Shown here in pieces: positions 11,333 to 23,469 of a stretch of DNA of 64,000 bases. Each line of letters opens with the position of its first letter. Positions within the stretch are counted from its first letter, which is position 1. Location: positions 7,915,969 to 7,979,968 of the forward strand of contig NC_079412.1 of NCBI RefSeq assembly GCF_026213295.1, given 5' to 3'. The position numbers and the translations under genes are program-made. Below the pieces are notes generated by a model, which saw nothing but the letters and a program-made list of their open reading frames with translations, made no database searches and was not told the origin of the DNA. The stretch comes from Gadus chalcogrammus. Its lineage: Eukaryota; Chordata; Actinopteri; Gadiformes; Gadidae.

Positions 11333-11629
11333 TGGTGGCGTGGAAACCCCACACCCACTGGCCCGCTAAAATATATATTTAAAAACTAATCTCCCCAGAA
11401 AGTACTGTAAAATATAAGTTTGGCGCTTTTATTTCATTTTTAGTCGAGCCTGGCTTGCTTCTTCTGGCTGAGTTCATCTGAAGGGGCAAGAGGGGCTCTA
11501 TCCCCACCAGCCCAATGTAATTTGCATTGGACTTAAAACATTGAATGCGCATGCTCAGAGTGTTTCTCTGTTGAAGTGGATAGAGATTATTTTACTTCTG
11601 GTGGAAGTAAAATCCAACACTCCAGTTTC

Positions 11630-11815
11630 ATTATCACTTTCAAATCTCACCTAAAAACGTATCTATTCAGCCAAGCCTACTCCCTTTAAGTCTGTTGCAT
11701 TCTTGGGACTAGAATGAACCCACAGTTTTTCTCTTGTACACTTTTTATTATGTTTTTTGTTTGCTCTTATGAATGATTGATTTTGTAAGGTGACCTTGAG
11801 TGTCAAGAAGGGGGG
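11630..11815 (+). mobile_element. 3' end of an L2-like LINE
   Basis: Shares the C-terminal and 3'-UTR phrases of the longer LINE at 16.1-19.6 kb: TTTCAAATCTCACCTAAAAA near 11639 and GTAAGGTGACCTTGAGTGTC near 11787 (versus GTAAGGTGACCTTGGGTGTC near 19573). A deeply 5'-truncated copy. Confidence 0.65.
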
Positions 11816-12000
11816 GGGGGGTTAGTCGCCTTGTCCTGCTTACTGCGGTGAGGGTTTTGTATAATTTAGTTAATTAATTAAGGGCGCCACCAGAGGGTTC
11901 CCCCGACACATTTGCCGCCCTGGGCGATATTATTTTTTCTTCCTCCATGGGCCCCTGACGCCGTCTGGGCCCCGGGCAGCTGCTTACACTCCTCCTGAGT

Positions 12001-13303
12001 TCAGCCGGAAACCCAGGCACCCCTCTTGAAATGGATCGGTGGAAGGCTACAGAGCTGCGATATTTCATGCTTTATGCTGGCCCAGTAGTCCTGAAAAATA
12101 CCATTGCCCTTGGAATCTAGGAAAACTTTGTAACTTTCTGTGGCATCTGCTGTTGTCTCCTGGTATATCAGAGGAATTGATTGATTGTGCTCAGGGATTG
12201 TTGACTTCATTCGTAACTCACTTTGGGCAGCTATATGGGAAAGGTGAAATTACCTACAATGTCCACCAGCTGACACACTTGGCGTCAGAATACCGCCTGT
12301 TTGGTTCCTTGGACAACATATCTGCATTTCTCTATGAGAATTATTGAGCACAACTGAAGCGCCTATTGCGCAAGCCTCACTTGCCTTTACAGCAAGTAGT
12401 AAAATGGCTCTTACGCCGGGATTCCACCGGACGCGTAATCATCCTTATAAAAAGGATGATTTATTTCATAAATTATTTTATGTTGCTCCACTTCGACAAT
12501 GAGTCTCTCGTCGTCAATGTTGCCGACCCTCTGATTGATTGACTGCTGACCTGGTTCCACCGGTAATGTTGATGCGAAGTTGTGATAGACTACATGAGCT
12601 GAGTATTGTGTTTTATTTAGAAAATTGACCGGATGCTCTATGGCTTTTACTTTTTCACTTCCTGCCCGGCTCGATCTGCTCTGTTGAAATTGACGCTGTT
12701 CAGCAACGACTCGCGTCAAAAATAGAAATGCTACGGAATGATAGCGCTGCGGCGCGGCGAGCCGCTCCTGGGATGCTGCTGAGACGTTCCGCAGCGCGCT
12801 CGGTGGAAATGGTCTCATTGATTAGAGTGGCAGCGATCAGCTGCGGTGACCGCGGCCGTAACGCGTCCGGTGGAATCGGGCCGTCAGAATGACCTGCACC
12901 GACCTCGGACATTGTGAAGAAGGGACAAAAATTCATGCATCCTCATTATGATGGTTCGTTGATTCCTTCATTAAGTTATGGAGATCATTACCGTAAGCTT
13001 GTTACGGAAAAGTACACGTTATCATCTAGGTCTGGGGATAACTGTTTTCAAATTGTAAATGACATTACCATTGTTGAAAACATTGTCAGGGTAGTTCAGG
13101 AGACTTGCATCTTTTTTCGAAAGTTTACCAAGAAAAAGTCCTATGGCCATTATCCCTTTCCATCTGCAAACATTGGGGTACATACAGTTTGGGGGTTGAG
13201 CAAGAAGGTCAGTGTGATGAGGCTTCAGCACGTTGGCAAAAAGTACATACTTTACCCTGACAAATTACAGTTCATCGCCATTCCCATCATTCATACAGAT
13301 TAA
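12001..13303 (+). pseudogene. CACTA/EnSpm-like transposase remnant, opened by a MITE
   Basis: The phrase MDRWKATELRYFMLYAGPVV from 12031 is typical of the region after the catalytic core in metazoan CACTA-like transposases. After a frameshift near 12110 the protein continues as LTHLASEYRLFGSLDNISAF, the usual tail of this family. It passes a TGA near 12345 and runs to about 12409, where a TIR element interrupts. It resumes after 12887, with the ORF 12914-13303 giving a GDHYRKL phrase, DNCFQIVNDITIVENIV and a C-terminal domain ending at 13303. At least one frameshift and one stop make it non-functional. The DDE core upstream is missing. Confidence 0.62.
12410..12887 (-). mobile_element. MITE with GATTCCACCGGACGCGT terminal repeats and a MADF exon scrap
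   Basis: The left end CTTACGCCGGGATTCCACCG and the reverse complement of the right end (CTGACGGCCCGATTCCACCG) agree except at a few central bases, and the repeat continues through GACGCGT. The minus strand holds a short frame DDERLIVEVEQHKIIYEINH, the usual opening of a MADF domain, so the element probably derives from a Harbinger-type ancestor by internal deletion. It interrupts the CACTA-like remnant. No reliable target duplication was seen. Confidence 0.7.
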
Positions 13304-14000
13304 AATGTCCACATCAGTTTATATAATCAGTTCATGCAGTTAGTTCATCTGTTCATCGGTTTATCAGTTCATAAGTTAATTTTGGTGTGCTTTGTGTTCT
13401 ATACAGTCTTTGAAATCCCCTGGCTTAAAATAAGAAATGACCCAGTGGTGCGTTATAAAGTTCAGCAGTGGTGCAACTGAAATTGTGTCAAACACATGGT
13501 TTGAAGGGGATAAAGTCTTCTGGCCCCCAAACCCCCCTAAGGACTCTATAAAGCTGAACGCAGCTTTCAATTAAATTTAAATTTGTACCGGCGGCGAAAA
13601 TTGTACCGGCATACGTCATCCATACGTAATCCATTCCAAACCTGCCTGGCAACAGATGATCGCGTCGCCCGTTGCGTCGAATGACGTTGGAAGGTTCTTG
13701 AACATTCGCGAACATTCATGCTCGTTCATTGAGCGTGACAAGACAGAACACTTATTTTACAAATTACATTTATTAGCGTTGCTAACTTTATATTTGTATC
13801 GTATTTAATTGTTTAATCGCATTTACGAACATCCACGGTCGTTCATTCGCACTCCTTCATTGAGTTCTTTGCGTTGCTAACTTTATTCATTTAATTTGGA
13901 TAGATAGATAGATGGATAGATAGATTTTACGGTTATAGGTTTTTCTTGTTGATTGAAAATGGTGTCATTTAATTCTATTTTCTTGTATCTGTCGTCTCAG
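13304..14000. other. non-coding
   Basis: No gene supported. Contains a small (GATA)n run near 13901-13925 and the phrase CCTGCCTGGCAACAGA, which recurs near 22925. Confidence 0.5.
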
Positions 14001-16082
14001 ATGTATGAAGCAGGGCTCTCTCTCACGGAGAAACGGCAGATCCGGAGGGATGCAAAAAAATGTACTCTTAAAGGTATTCTGTAATTAAATAAATAGCATT
14101 TTATGCAGTCCATTAATTCATCTTCCATTTTTCACAAATTAGTAGGCCCTGCAAAGGAAACTGAATTAGGTTATAAGCAATCTACAGCTGATGCAGTGCT
14201 GATGTATGTTCTCTCCCTCTTTCTATGTACTACCTTGGGGAGAATTACCTTTCAAGGAGGAGGGTGATCCTCACTGAGAAAGAGAAGGATGAGATGTTGA
14301 CAGAAGTCCATGCTGGCCACTTTGGATCCAAGAGGATGCAGGACAAGATCAGCCAACGCTTCTACTGGAAGACAATTACCAGAGATACGCGGGAATGGGC
14401 AAGTGATGAATTTGTTCAAGTTGTGTTTGATCCAGATCAGCTCTAATATTTCCTGTTATACGCTGATGCCGCATGCACATGAGATTTAAAGAATAATTTA
14501 TGGTGATTGCCTTATACAAGTCATTGTTCATTCAAACTACTGTGACACGCAAAGAAAATCGCCTCTACTCTAGAGCATATTATTAAATCTGTTGTGTTTA
14601 ATCTCCTTGTGTTGTAAAGGTGAAAACCTGTGTGTCATGCCAGAGGTTTGAGCAAGTGAAAACGGAGGCACCAGAGTTGAAGCCCATCAAACCAAAGTCA
14701 CCATGGCATATGATTGGTCAGATATCTTGCTTTTGGGTTCTGTGAAACGGCTACAACCTCTCGAAGTCATAGTTTAATTTGTATTATTTTCTTAATGTAC
14801 TGTATTGCCTTTTATATCTCTATAACGTCATGGCCTGTGGGCATGTGTTTATTTCTGTCCCTACTTAGGTGTTGACCTAATTGGACCATTCAAAGCCTCA
14901 AAGAATGGGAACTGCTTCTGTCTGACAGCAACTGACTTCTTCACCAAGTGGGTGGAGGCCAGGCCCATCAAAGACAAGAATGCAACTGCCACATCACAGG
15001 TGTGTAAATCATAGCACATAGTCACATATTGTGAATGCAGAATGTTACAACTGACAGAAAAGTTTGGCTTATTTTTTTTTGGGGGGGGGGGGGGGTGGAG
15101 AATGATTTCAGTTTATTTTGATTTTCCACTCCGCCAGTGATTGATTAACACTGGCAAACAAGAAACCTAATAACTTGAATTCCTTAATTCAGGTAAACAA
15201 GTCCCTGTTTGAGGAGTTTGGTGTCAAGCACCGAATCACATCAGCATACCATCCTCAGGTATAGTGTATATTATGTATGGGATAATGTACAGTGAGACAG
15301 TCATTATTGAGAAATAAACCCCAACAGGGTGATGCAGGACACCGACGCGAAAATGATCAGAACTGCGTCCATAGCAAAAGTCTGTGATTCATAGCAGCGG
15401 TCTGCTATACAGAAATAACAGACCGTAGAATGCCCCTAATTGACCAATCAGAATCGAATATTCAACAAAGCTGTGTAATAAAGAAATATAACTGACATAA
15501 AAGAAAGATCGATAAGCTTCGAAATAATGTTACTATTAACTTATACATATTTGTATTCCCCTTGCTTGTACTTGACTGGATGAGAGGACCAATCAGACAT
15601 TGAAGAGGTCCATTGGCAAGACCCTTGATAGACAACAGGAGAGGTGGGAAGACAAATTAAAAGAAATTGTTTTTTCAAATAACTTGTGTCCAAGCCTCTT
15701 CCAGGTATTCGCCCTATCGTCTGATGTATGGACGGGAGCCACGTCTGTTTTCAGAGGTGTGTAGTGGTTGACTTTTTCATTCCCATATTAACAATTTCTA
15801 AAACAACATTTTTACTCTTCGGGGAGGAAGTTACACTTCGTATGGTGTAAGGAGACGACTTAACAGTGGGGAATCAACATGAAAAGTATACATGTCAAAA
15901 TAATAATTTCTATGAGGATGATTGGAACGTACTTTTATTGCTTGTCCTTTGCCTTTCCTATGTTACTTAAGACCACTGGAGATCTTCCAGATGATGTGGA
16001 CATTGCTTCTCCAGATAACGAGGACATTGAGAAGTACATCAAGGCAAGGGCTGAGAGCGATGGAAAGGTCATTGCCTAGTAG

Positions 16083-19000
16083 CGGGGACGCTGGCGAGTC
16101 TAACGCCGCTCTGTATGGCTTGTTTTTTATTCAGTATTTTCAATTTTTTCAATAGTGACTAGTTATATATAGTCACTTTTCGCTATTGTAAGTGCGCCAG
16201 TTTTCTTTATTTTTACGTGTTTTATATACGTGAAGTCGTACAGTTGGTGGACGCTGTTGCCTTTTGAACGCTGCTGCTTCTGCTGCTCACCGGAACGTCA
16301 TTCTGAACATTATTTTTTCGCGATTTTCTTTTTCTTACTAGTCTTTTAACTTTTTATCAGTTTTCTTTTGCTTACTTTCAACACCTTCTGTCTGAAACCC
16401 TTCTGGACCTCGGATCGGACTAAAAGTTAAGTCAAGTAAGTGCGTCAGTTTTCTTTATTTATTTATTTCTGAACGTCAAACGTCTGCGTGTTTTGTTTTG
16501 TGTTTTGTGCGTGGAGTCGTGCAGCTGTTGGTGGATGACACCTGCTGGCAGGCTAGACTGCTGCTAACCCCCGGCGCCGTCCAACTGGCTTCCCCGTCTC
16601 CAGAGTAGCTACAACCGGCTTATTCCACTCCTCTGCCTCCGCTGTGCTGGCTCTGTGGCTTCACCATAATCGCCTGGATCTACCGCTGGCTTCTTCCGAC
16701 TTCACAACCTGTGGATTTTTAACCTGTTCCTCTGGATTGCGCTATGTTTGACTCTCACGTAACGAGCGCATCTCTGCCGCTCCGTTACTCGGTAACGGAG
16801 ATGTTACGTCTACGGATCTTCTCAAGGACCCCCCCACCTCAGCTTGCATCCCACCACGACATTCTTAAACGACCAAAATACATCCACCGAGGCTCTGGAC
16901 GGAATTTTCAGTACACTCACACCAGCAACAAAAACATCCGCTCCTTCTGGTCCACTGGGCCCCGCCCCCCTCCTCGCACAGCCCGTACGGTCAGTCCCGT
17001 CAATCACAGTGTACTGTCCCCTCTGCTCAAAGCAACCTGCTACACTCCACTCACCTGTCTGAAACTCTGTCTGCTGAACACCAGATCCCTCAGTAATAAG
17101 GCCCTTTTGATCAATTACTTTATTGTTGACCAGAGCCTAGACATTCTCTGCCTCACTGAGACCTGGCCACAACCAAATGACTTCTCCCATCTAAATGAGG
17201 CTGTCCCACCAGGTTTTTCTTTTATCAGTAAACCCCGGGTTAATGGGAGGGGGGATGGCCTCGCTCTCCTCTATCGTGATAACATCAAAGTCACCACTGT
17301 CACAGTCCCCCATCACTCCTCCTTTGAATGTCTAGCTGTAAAACTCTCAGGCCCGAAACCCACTATCATTGTCACCATTTACAGACCACCAAAACCCTCT
17401 GCCGTTTTCCTCAATGAATTCTCATCACTACTTACATCTGTATGTGCAATGTCCCCCACTGTTATCCTCCTTGGTGATTTCAACATCCATTGACAACCCA
17501 TCCTGTACTTTTGCTAATGACTTCACATCACTTCTGGACTGTCTTGGCATCACACAACATGTCAACCTCCCAACCCATAACAAAGGTCACATTCTGGATT
17601 TAATCTGCTGCACTGACATCACTCCCACTAACCTTGATGTCATTGATTTCCCCATCTCCGACCACAAAGCTTTACTTTTTGACATTCATACCCAACTACA
17701 CAAAACCAAGGAACAACGGACCATCTCCTTCAGAAACATCAAACTTATCAACACCACAGACCTCTCCACCCTGATCAGCTCCTACCCCAACCCTCCCCCA
17801 GCTTCCTCCCTGACTGACCTGGTGACTCACTACAATAACTGCCTCTCCTCTTCCCTTACCACCCTGGCCCCCCTGAAAACCCGCTCAGTCTCATTCACCT
17901 ACACTGCTCCCTGGTTCACTCCTCATCTGCGCCAGCTCAAAGCCACTGGTCGTCGACTGGAGCGACTCGACAATAAGACTCAACTCACTGTACACCGCCA
18001 AATGTATTCGGACCACCTCCATCACTACAAGAATGCCCTCACCACTGCCAAAACCTCATACTACTCCAACCTCATCAACACTGGTACAGGCAACAGCAGA
18101 GTCCTCTTCTCAACAGTCAGCCACACTTCAGCCTCCTAAAACCCTCCCTCCAGACATTTCCACCACCCAATGCACTGCATTCCTGGAATTCTTCAGCTCT
18201 AAAATCAACACCATTCACCAACAACTGGCCTCATCTCGCACCCCCTCTGATGACCCACCCTGGATGATCACCTCTGGCCAACCTCTCATCAGCTCCCTCT
18301 CTGACTTCACCCCAGTAACAGAACAGACCGTTTCAGAACTCATCCGCAAAGCCAAAACCACCACCTGTCAGCTCGATCCTCTTCCCACCTCCCTTGTCAA
18401 AGCATGTCTTCCGTCCATCTCCCCCATGATCACCAACATAATTAACTCCTCCCTCACTACTGGTACTGTACCCCCCACTCTCAAGCTGGCTGCCATCACT
18501 CCCATCCTGAAAAAACCTGGTGCTGACCCAACTGACCTTAACCATTACCGGCCCATCTCCAATCTCCCTTTCATCTCCAAAACACTTGAAAGGGTGGTTG
18601 CCGCACAACTACAGTCCCACCTTGACACAAACAATCTCCAAGAACCGTTCCAATCTGGCTTCCGTCCAAAACACAGCACTGAAACAGCCCTAGTCAAAAT
18701 CACCAACGACCTCCTCCTTGCAGCCGACTCTGGATTACTCACCATTCTCATCCTCCTCGATCTCAGCGCAGCATTCGACACCATCTCCCACCCTCTGCTC
18801 CTGGACCGCCTGGCTGGCATTGGGATCACTGGTGCTGCACTCTCCTGGTTTGCAGGAGAGTCACCGGCCGTCAACAATTTGTTCAACTAAGCAACCACAA
18901 GTCTGAGTGTTCAGGTGTCTCACTGGGTGTCCCCCAGGGGTCATTCTTGGGTCCACTCCTGTCCATCACTGACCCAATCCAGCACTGAAATCCTAGTTCA

Positions 19001-19634
19001 CTCATTTGTCACATCACGCATAGACTACTGCAACGCCCTCCTCATCGGACTCCCCACCAAACTCATCAACAGACTGCAGAACATTCAGAACTCAGCCGCC
19101 CGGATCATCACCCGCACCAAATCATCTGACCACATCACCCCTGTCCTCATCCAACTTCACTGGCTCCCAGTACACTACCGCATCCAATACAAAACCCTGC
19201 TCCTCACCTACAAAGCTCTCCACAACCTAGCCCCCAGTTACCTCTGCGACCTCCTCCAAGAATACACTCCCTCCCGCTCCCTCCGCTCAACCTCTGCTGG
19301 CCTACTATGTATCCCCACATCACGACTCACTACAATGGGTGCCCGGTCATTCAGCTGTTCAGCACCCAGGCTCTGGAACTCCCTCCCCCCACACATAAAA
19401 CAGTCAGACACCATTACAACCTTCAAGTCACAACTCAAAACTCACCTGTTCAAACTCACACACAATGTCTAACTGATCAATGTTTTGATTGTTTGTTTTG
19501 TCTTGTTTTTGTTTTATTTATTTTTTTCCACAATGTCGTTTTTTAAACGATTTATGATGACTATACGCTCTGTAAGGTGACCTTGGGTGTCTTGAAAGGC
19601 GCCTCTGAATTAAATGTATTATTATTATTATTGA
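16083..19634 (+). mobile_element. L2/CR1-like LINE, nearly full length with internal deletion
   Basis: Sits in an intron of the integrase gene (donor AAG/GTCATT at 16067, next exon at 19792). The ORF from 16744 covers an AP-endonuclease: LCLLNTRSLSNKALLI, CLTETW, TIYRPPKP, LLGDFNIH. Frame is lost near 17490 and again near 18125. RT blocks follow: [53 protein letters not shown] and GVPQGS. At about 18963 the sequence jumps from GPLLS to the C-terminal domain ([31 protein letters not shown]), so the catalytic YADD block is deleted. Stop near 19472. The 3' tail is (ATT)n (19618-19633). The 5' leader has two related about 248-bp repeats. Confidence 0.82.
16189..16560 (+). repeat. repeated monomer in LINE 5' leader
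   Basis: TAAGTGCGCCAGTTTTCTTT at 16189 recurs as TAAGTGCGTCAGTTTTCTTT at about 16437. Each is followed by a CGTG..AGTCGT.CAG.TGTTGGTGGA-type phrase, giving a 248-bp offset. Tandem 5' monomers act as promoters in some LINEs (for example mouse L1); that role here is inference. Confidence 0.6.
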
Positions 19635-20076
19635 CAAGGCATGTGTTTTATAAATGGGAAGCAAATCATTATTTATATTATTATCATTATGTATTTATGT
19701 TTTTTGCTTTATATTTGAGGACATCACCATTAGTTAAGTTAGTTGCCTTGCACAGAAAGGCAACATATATTGATTAACTATCCTGCATCAGGTGACTGCC
19801 AACATAGAGAAGGCCCAGGAGACAGAAAGAGGCATACAAGAGGAGGACCAAGCGCTTCAGGATCACACCAGGCATGGAGGTCCTGAAGAAGAATGAGAGG
19901 AATCGTGGAAGGCATGGTCAAACCATGGACCAAGATTGGCCAACTGTGTACAGGTAAATGGTTAAGATACCCAAAAATGGTTCGGACATCAGAGGCATCA
20001 CGTTTCGAGGACCCCCTCGAAAACAAGATGCTTCATCTCAAGGGGCTTATCCTGCCAATAAATAAATTAAATTAAT

Positions 20077-20116
<40 letters not shown>

Positions 20117-20413
20117 CTTGGATGGAAAGCCATTGAAGACCAGGACACCCTATGCTTCATTGAAGCCTGTGCGGAGAAGGATTATGAAGCTTTTTGATAA
20201 GGTGCTTCTTTCCCCTTTAGGATCCAAGGCTGCCTGGCCCACCAAGGAGACTGTGTCCAATCTATCTGAGCCAACAGATTCAGAGTTGGAGGAGGACCCA
20301 CTAGAGGTAAATATTTCAGTCAGTCTTAATTTCACTCAATAATTACTTTGGTTGCTCTATTACATGCTCACAATGTTGCTAAATTAGTGAGATGTTTGTT
20401 TTGTTTGTTTCAG

Positions 20414-21621
20414 GACTCTGTTGTTGTCATCGCTAGTGTCCAGCCATGCCCGGCTTATCCAGCTTCACTGAGCAAAAGGGTGGAGGACTTCAGGGCCATG
20501 CTCAGTGTTACGTATTTTAAGCACATAAGCTGCCCCCACACAGCCAAAAGGAAGCAGGATCGAACACACAAGCTGCATTACCCTCACATAGCCACTAGGA
20601 AGCAGGATCGAACACTTAAGCTGCAATAACTACTCCAGCCACAGATGGCACCACCTTTAGACAGGTGAGGATGGCGGAGCCATTACGTCACCCCGGCCAC
20701 GCCCACTTGACCCTATCAATCTCGACAGAGACTGGAGGGGAGAGATCAATAGGTAACCGCGGAGAGAACCGGGCTAACGCAAGGGGCTTGAAGCTCACGA
20801 TATTATTCTCCACGCGTTAGATACAATTCCCTCCCTTAAGCTTCATAGTTACCAAACCGAAACATGCCTACTTTAACAAATAAAGTGAGTTAAAAGCAAC
20901 CAAGGATTGGACCACTTTCTTCAAGAAATAACGCATCATCAGCAACCCAAGTACTTGGTTGGACGACCATGCTATGGACCATGCTCAGGCCCTGCTTAAG
21001 GTTCAGTATCCTAATATCAACGGGCTCTACGCCACCACCTCCCTAGCCTTGCTGTCCACTTTTACCAAGCCAGCACAAGGGTTTGTAGATACTTAATGTT
21101 TCTGCATATCACTGGGTTACGGTAAGTGACATTGGCTGCCCGGGTGGTTCGGTAAACATTTTTGACTCCCTAGGACACACCAGGACAGAGGTCTTTATTG
21201 AACAGGTCACAAGTCTGCTTGCTTTTCCAGGGAAGAGTGTCCGACTGCAGTGGCCTGACATACAGCAACAGGCAGGTGGCTCAGATTGTGGACTGTTTGC
21301 TATTGCCAGCTGTTTTGCTCTCTGCAGTGGTGAGGGTCCCACCACAGTCCAATACCATCAAGGACAAATGCGCAGTCATCTCCTTTCCTGTTTTCAGGCT
21401 GGAGAAGTGCAACTGTTCCCTAGAGCCATGAGGTCCCCCACTGCCGAGCCATTCGCCATTGATGTGGATGTGCAGACTCTGCAGACGGACCATCGGGCAA
21501 GGAAAAGCACCTCTGGTCCCATGCAGAAGGTGTGATAGGCCCTTTCACCAGTCCTGTCTTTCCCATGTACAGAATATTTATGAATACATTTGTCCAAATT
21601 GTCAAATCATATTCTAACTAT
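20414..21621 (+). pseudogene. Ulp1-like cysteine protease + PHD-type finger, 3' part of integrase gene copy 1
   Basis: The exon opens at 20414 after TTTCAG, is interrupted by a solo LTR at 20506, and resumes at 20943 (STWLDDHAMDHAQALL). A C48-type protease fold follows: catalytic His in YHWVTVSDIGC, Asp in VNIFDSLGH, oxyanion Gln and Cys in DIQQQAGGSDCGLFAIA. After FPRAMRS the frame shifts. A compact zinc finger of PHD layout then ends the protein: CRLC, PCRRCDRPFHQSC, CPNC, stop at about 21621. Frame changes occur near 21080 and 21450. Ulp1-type domains process SUMO-like proteins or precursors; the role in these elements is unknown. It follows the integrase exons on the same strand and is probably one gene. 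Confidence 0.72.
20506..20938 (+). repeat. solo LTR, family A, complete (433 bp) with 4-bp target duplication
   Basis: Begins TGTTACGTATTTTAAGCACA and ends AAGAAATAACGCATCA. TCAG occurs at 20502-20505 and 20939-20942. Taking out the LTR plus one TCAG joins the flanking codons without a frame change, so the insertion site is secure. It holds two about 55-bp direct repeats around ACATAGCCACTAGGAAGCAG and the AAATAAA polyadenylation region near 20879. Confidence 0.9.
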
Positions 21622-22636
21622 TCTGCTCAGTTTTTTTTCCCTTCGTAGGACTGGTAGGTATGAGTCCCTTTGCTGGAGACTTATTTGGTTCTTGTTAATA
21701 TTCAGATTTTCCTTAATAGTTGTCAATATTGCTGTTCGTATGTTATGGATATTGTATATATTTAATGCATCTTCTAAACAGTATAATATAGCCTGATAAA
21801 TGATTAATTTCTGGAATAAATAAAATATGTTTAATGCTTTTATTATTTTTGGTTGTACAGCACTTTGGTCAACAGTTGTTTTTAAATGTGTTCTATAAAT
21901 AGATTTGAGTTGAGTTGAGTCAGCCTTAAAAAAAAAAAAACCTCTCTAAAGGTCTGTACCTTGACGTCGGTGAGAAGGCTTACTACTAGTAGACCATTTT
22001 TCCATACCATTTCTGTTTTTCATTGTGGATTTGTTTCCTTCTTTGTCTATCCTTATCTCAAATACATTGTGACAGGAAGAGTTTACCATGCAGAGGCCAA
22101 AGAACACCAGGGACGTCAAGAATCAGCATCTTCTGGAAGTGTGGTGCATCAACCTGAACCTGGAACAAGCTAGACCCGTCACTCAGCGCTTATAAATGAC
22201 ATGCATCAAGAAACTGCATTATCACCTTTTTCATTTTATATTGAAGCATGATCATTACATATAAGATTGTTGACAATGATAGTTGTATATCTGAGGCAAA
22301 TAATTAAATGTTATTCATATGTGGCCTGTGCTTGTTTTGTATTCATTTTCAACTTTACCTTACTCAAATTAATGGTAAGGTTTAGCCCAAAAACCCACTA
22401 TATCAAGGATATTATTTTAAGTTATCTACTTTTCTATACATATATTATAAACGTATTTATTTCCATTATCAATGTATTTATCTCTTTCTCTTAACAGTAA
22501 TAGCTAAATGTTATGGGGTAACGTGAAAAAAACAAAAGTTACTAAATGCCTGCTCACCTATCTACCCATCTATCTATCTATTATCTAAATTAAATTGCGG
22601 AAATTGAATTAACACCAGCTAGCTAGACTATGATAC
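21622..22636. other. non-coding, AT-rich
   Basis: Downstream of the protease gene. A short frame at 22075-22170 after TTGTGACAG could be an exon but has no recognisable motif. Nothing else is supported. Confidence 0.4.
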
Positions 22637-22927
22637 ACTTTAAACACTCAGTTTACTAGCTAAATTCGATTAAACAATTCAAATATAAAGTAAAAAAAAG
22701 TGTTATCTAGCGATCCGTTATCTGTATTATGTTATTTGGTCTTTGGCAACATGAGCGCGAATGGTTTTTGAAACCTGCTTTAAACACTCAGTTTACTAGC
22801 TAAATTCGATTAAACAATTCAATACAATACAAATATAAAGTAAAAACAAGTGTTATCTAGCGATCCGAAATCTGTATTATGTTATTTCGTCTTTGGTAAC
22901 TTGAGCTGAATGTTTTTTGAAACCTGC
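22637..22927 (+). repeat. tandem duplication, about 145-bp unit, two copies
   Basis: The unit begins CTTTAAACACTCAGTTTACT and ends TTTTTTGAAACCTGC. Copies at about 22637-22780 and 22781-22927 differ by a few substitutions and one small ATACA insertion. Confidence 0.85.
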
Positions 22928-22944
22928 CTGGCAACGGACAACAA

Positions 22945-23188
22945 CTCAGTCCTCTCGGCGGGGCTACCTATTCGTTCTGGCCTAAATCTGAACTCTGCGC
23001 TGGTTTCTATCAAGTGGGCGTGGCCTATGTGAAGTGGGCGTTCTGCCATCTGTGGCTAGAGTAGTTATTGCAGATTATGTGTTCGATCTTGCTTCCTAGT
23101 GGCTATGTGAGGGTAATGAAGCTTTTGTGTTCGATCCTGCTTCCTAGTGGCTATGTGGGGGCAGCTTATGTGCTTAAAATACGTAACA
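22945..23188 (-). repeat. LTR family A, minus strand, 3'-truncated
   Basis: The reverse complement starts TGTTACGTATTTTAAGCACA at 23188, identical to the start of the 20506 LTR, with both ACATAGCCACTAGGAAGCA repeats. It ends abruptly near 22945, before the polyadenylation region. Confidence 0.8.
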
Positions 23189-23469
23189 ACGGAGACAACG
23201 TGTTCTTCGCGATAGGTTAAATCCACTAGACATGTATGACGACGTTGATTCGTACATGCGTTTTAGATTTCGTCGCACAGAAATAATGCGAATAACAGAC
23301 CTACTAGCTAATGACGTAAGACATGACATGGAGAGCAACGGGGCCCTTTCTCCATCCTTACAAGTATGTCTAGTGCTCCGATACTTTGCTACGGGTTAAT
23401 TTCAAAGTCTTGTTAGGGACTCGATTCAGGTACACAAGTCCACTGATTGTAGGACAGTCCGCTCTGTGG

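Larger units (their letters stand above)
14001..20306 (+). pseudogene. integrase part of an integrase + Ulp1-protease gene (Ginger/KRBA2-like), copy 1
   Basis: Multi-exon plus-strand gene. Possible first exon 14001-14073 (MYEAGLSLTEKRQIRRDAKK). Exon about 14228-14392 carries an HHCC-type zinc-binding half (HAGHFGSKRMQDKISQRFYW). 14620-14716 has the CVSC half. 14869-14999 starts the integrase core with the first Asp (VDLIGPFKASKNGN, TATDFFTKWVEARPI). 15193-15258 reads KHRITSAYHPQ. About 15577-15668 has the catalytic-Glu segment LDERTNQTLKR. 15704-15756 reads YSPYRLMYGREPRL. Then 15972-16067, 19792-19953 (frameshifted) and 20118-20306 form the C-terminal module. No exon with the middle catalytic Asp (TDQG type) is visible between 15000 and 15190. 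The family (Ginger DNA transposons and domesticated KRBA2/GIN genes) uses gypsy-like integrase. Frameshifts and a missing exon suggest it is dead. Confidence 0.72.

Noticed and set aside
16822..17062. Alternative-frame and antisense ORFs in the LINE endonuclease region
   Set aside because: Shadows of the 16744-17493 endonuclease frame, which carries recognisable conserved blocks.
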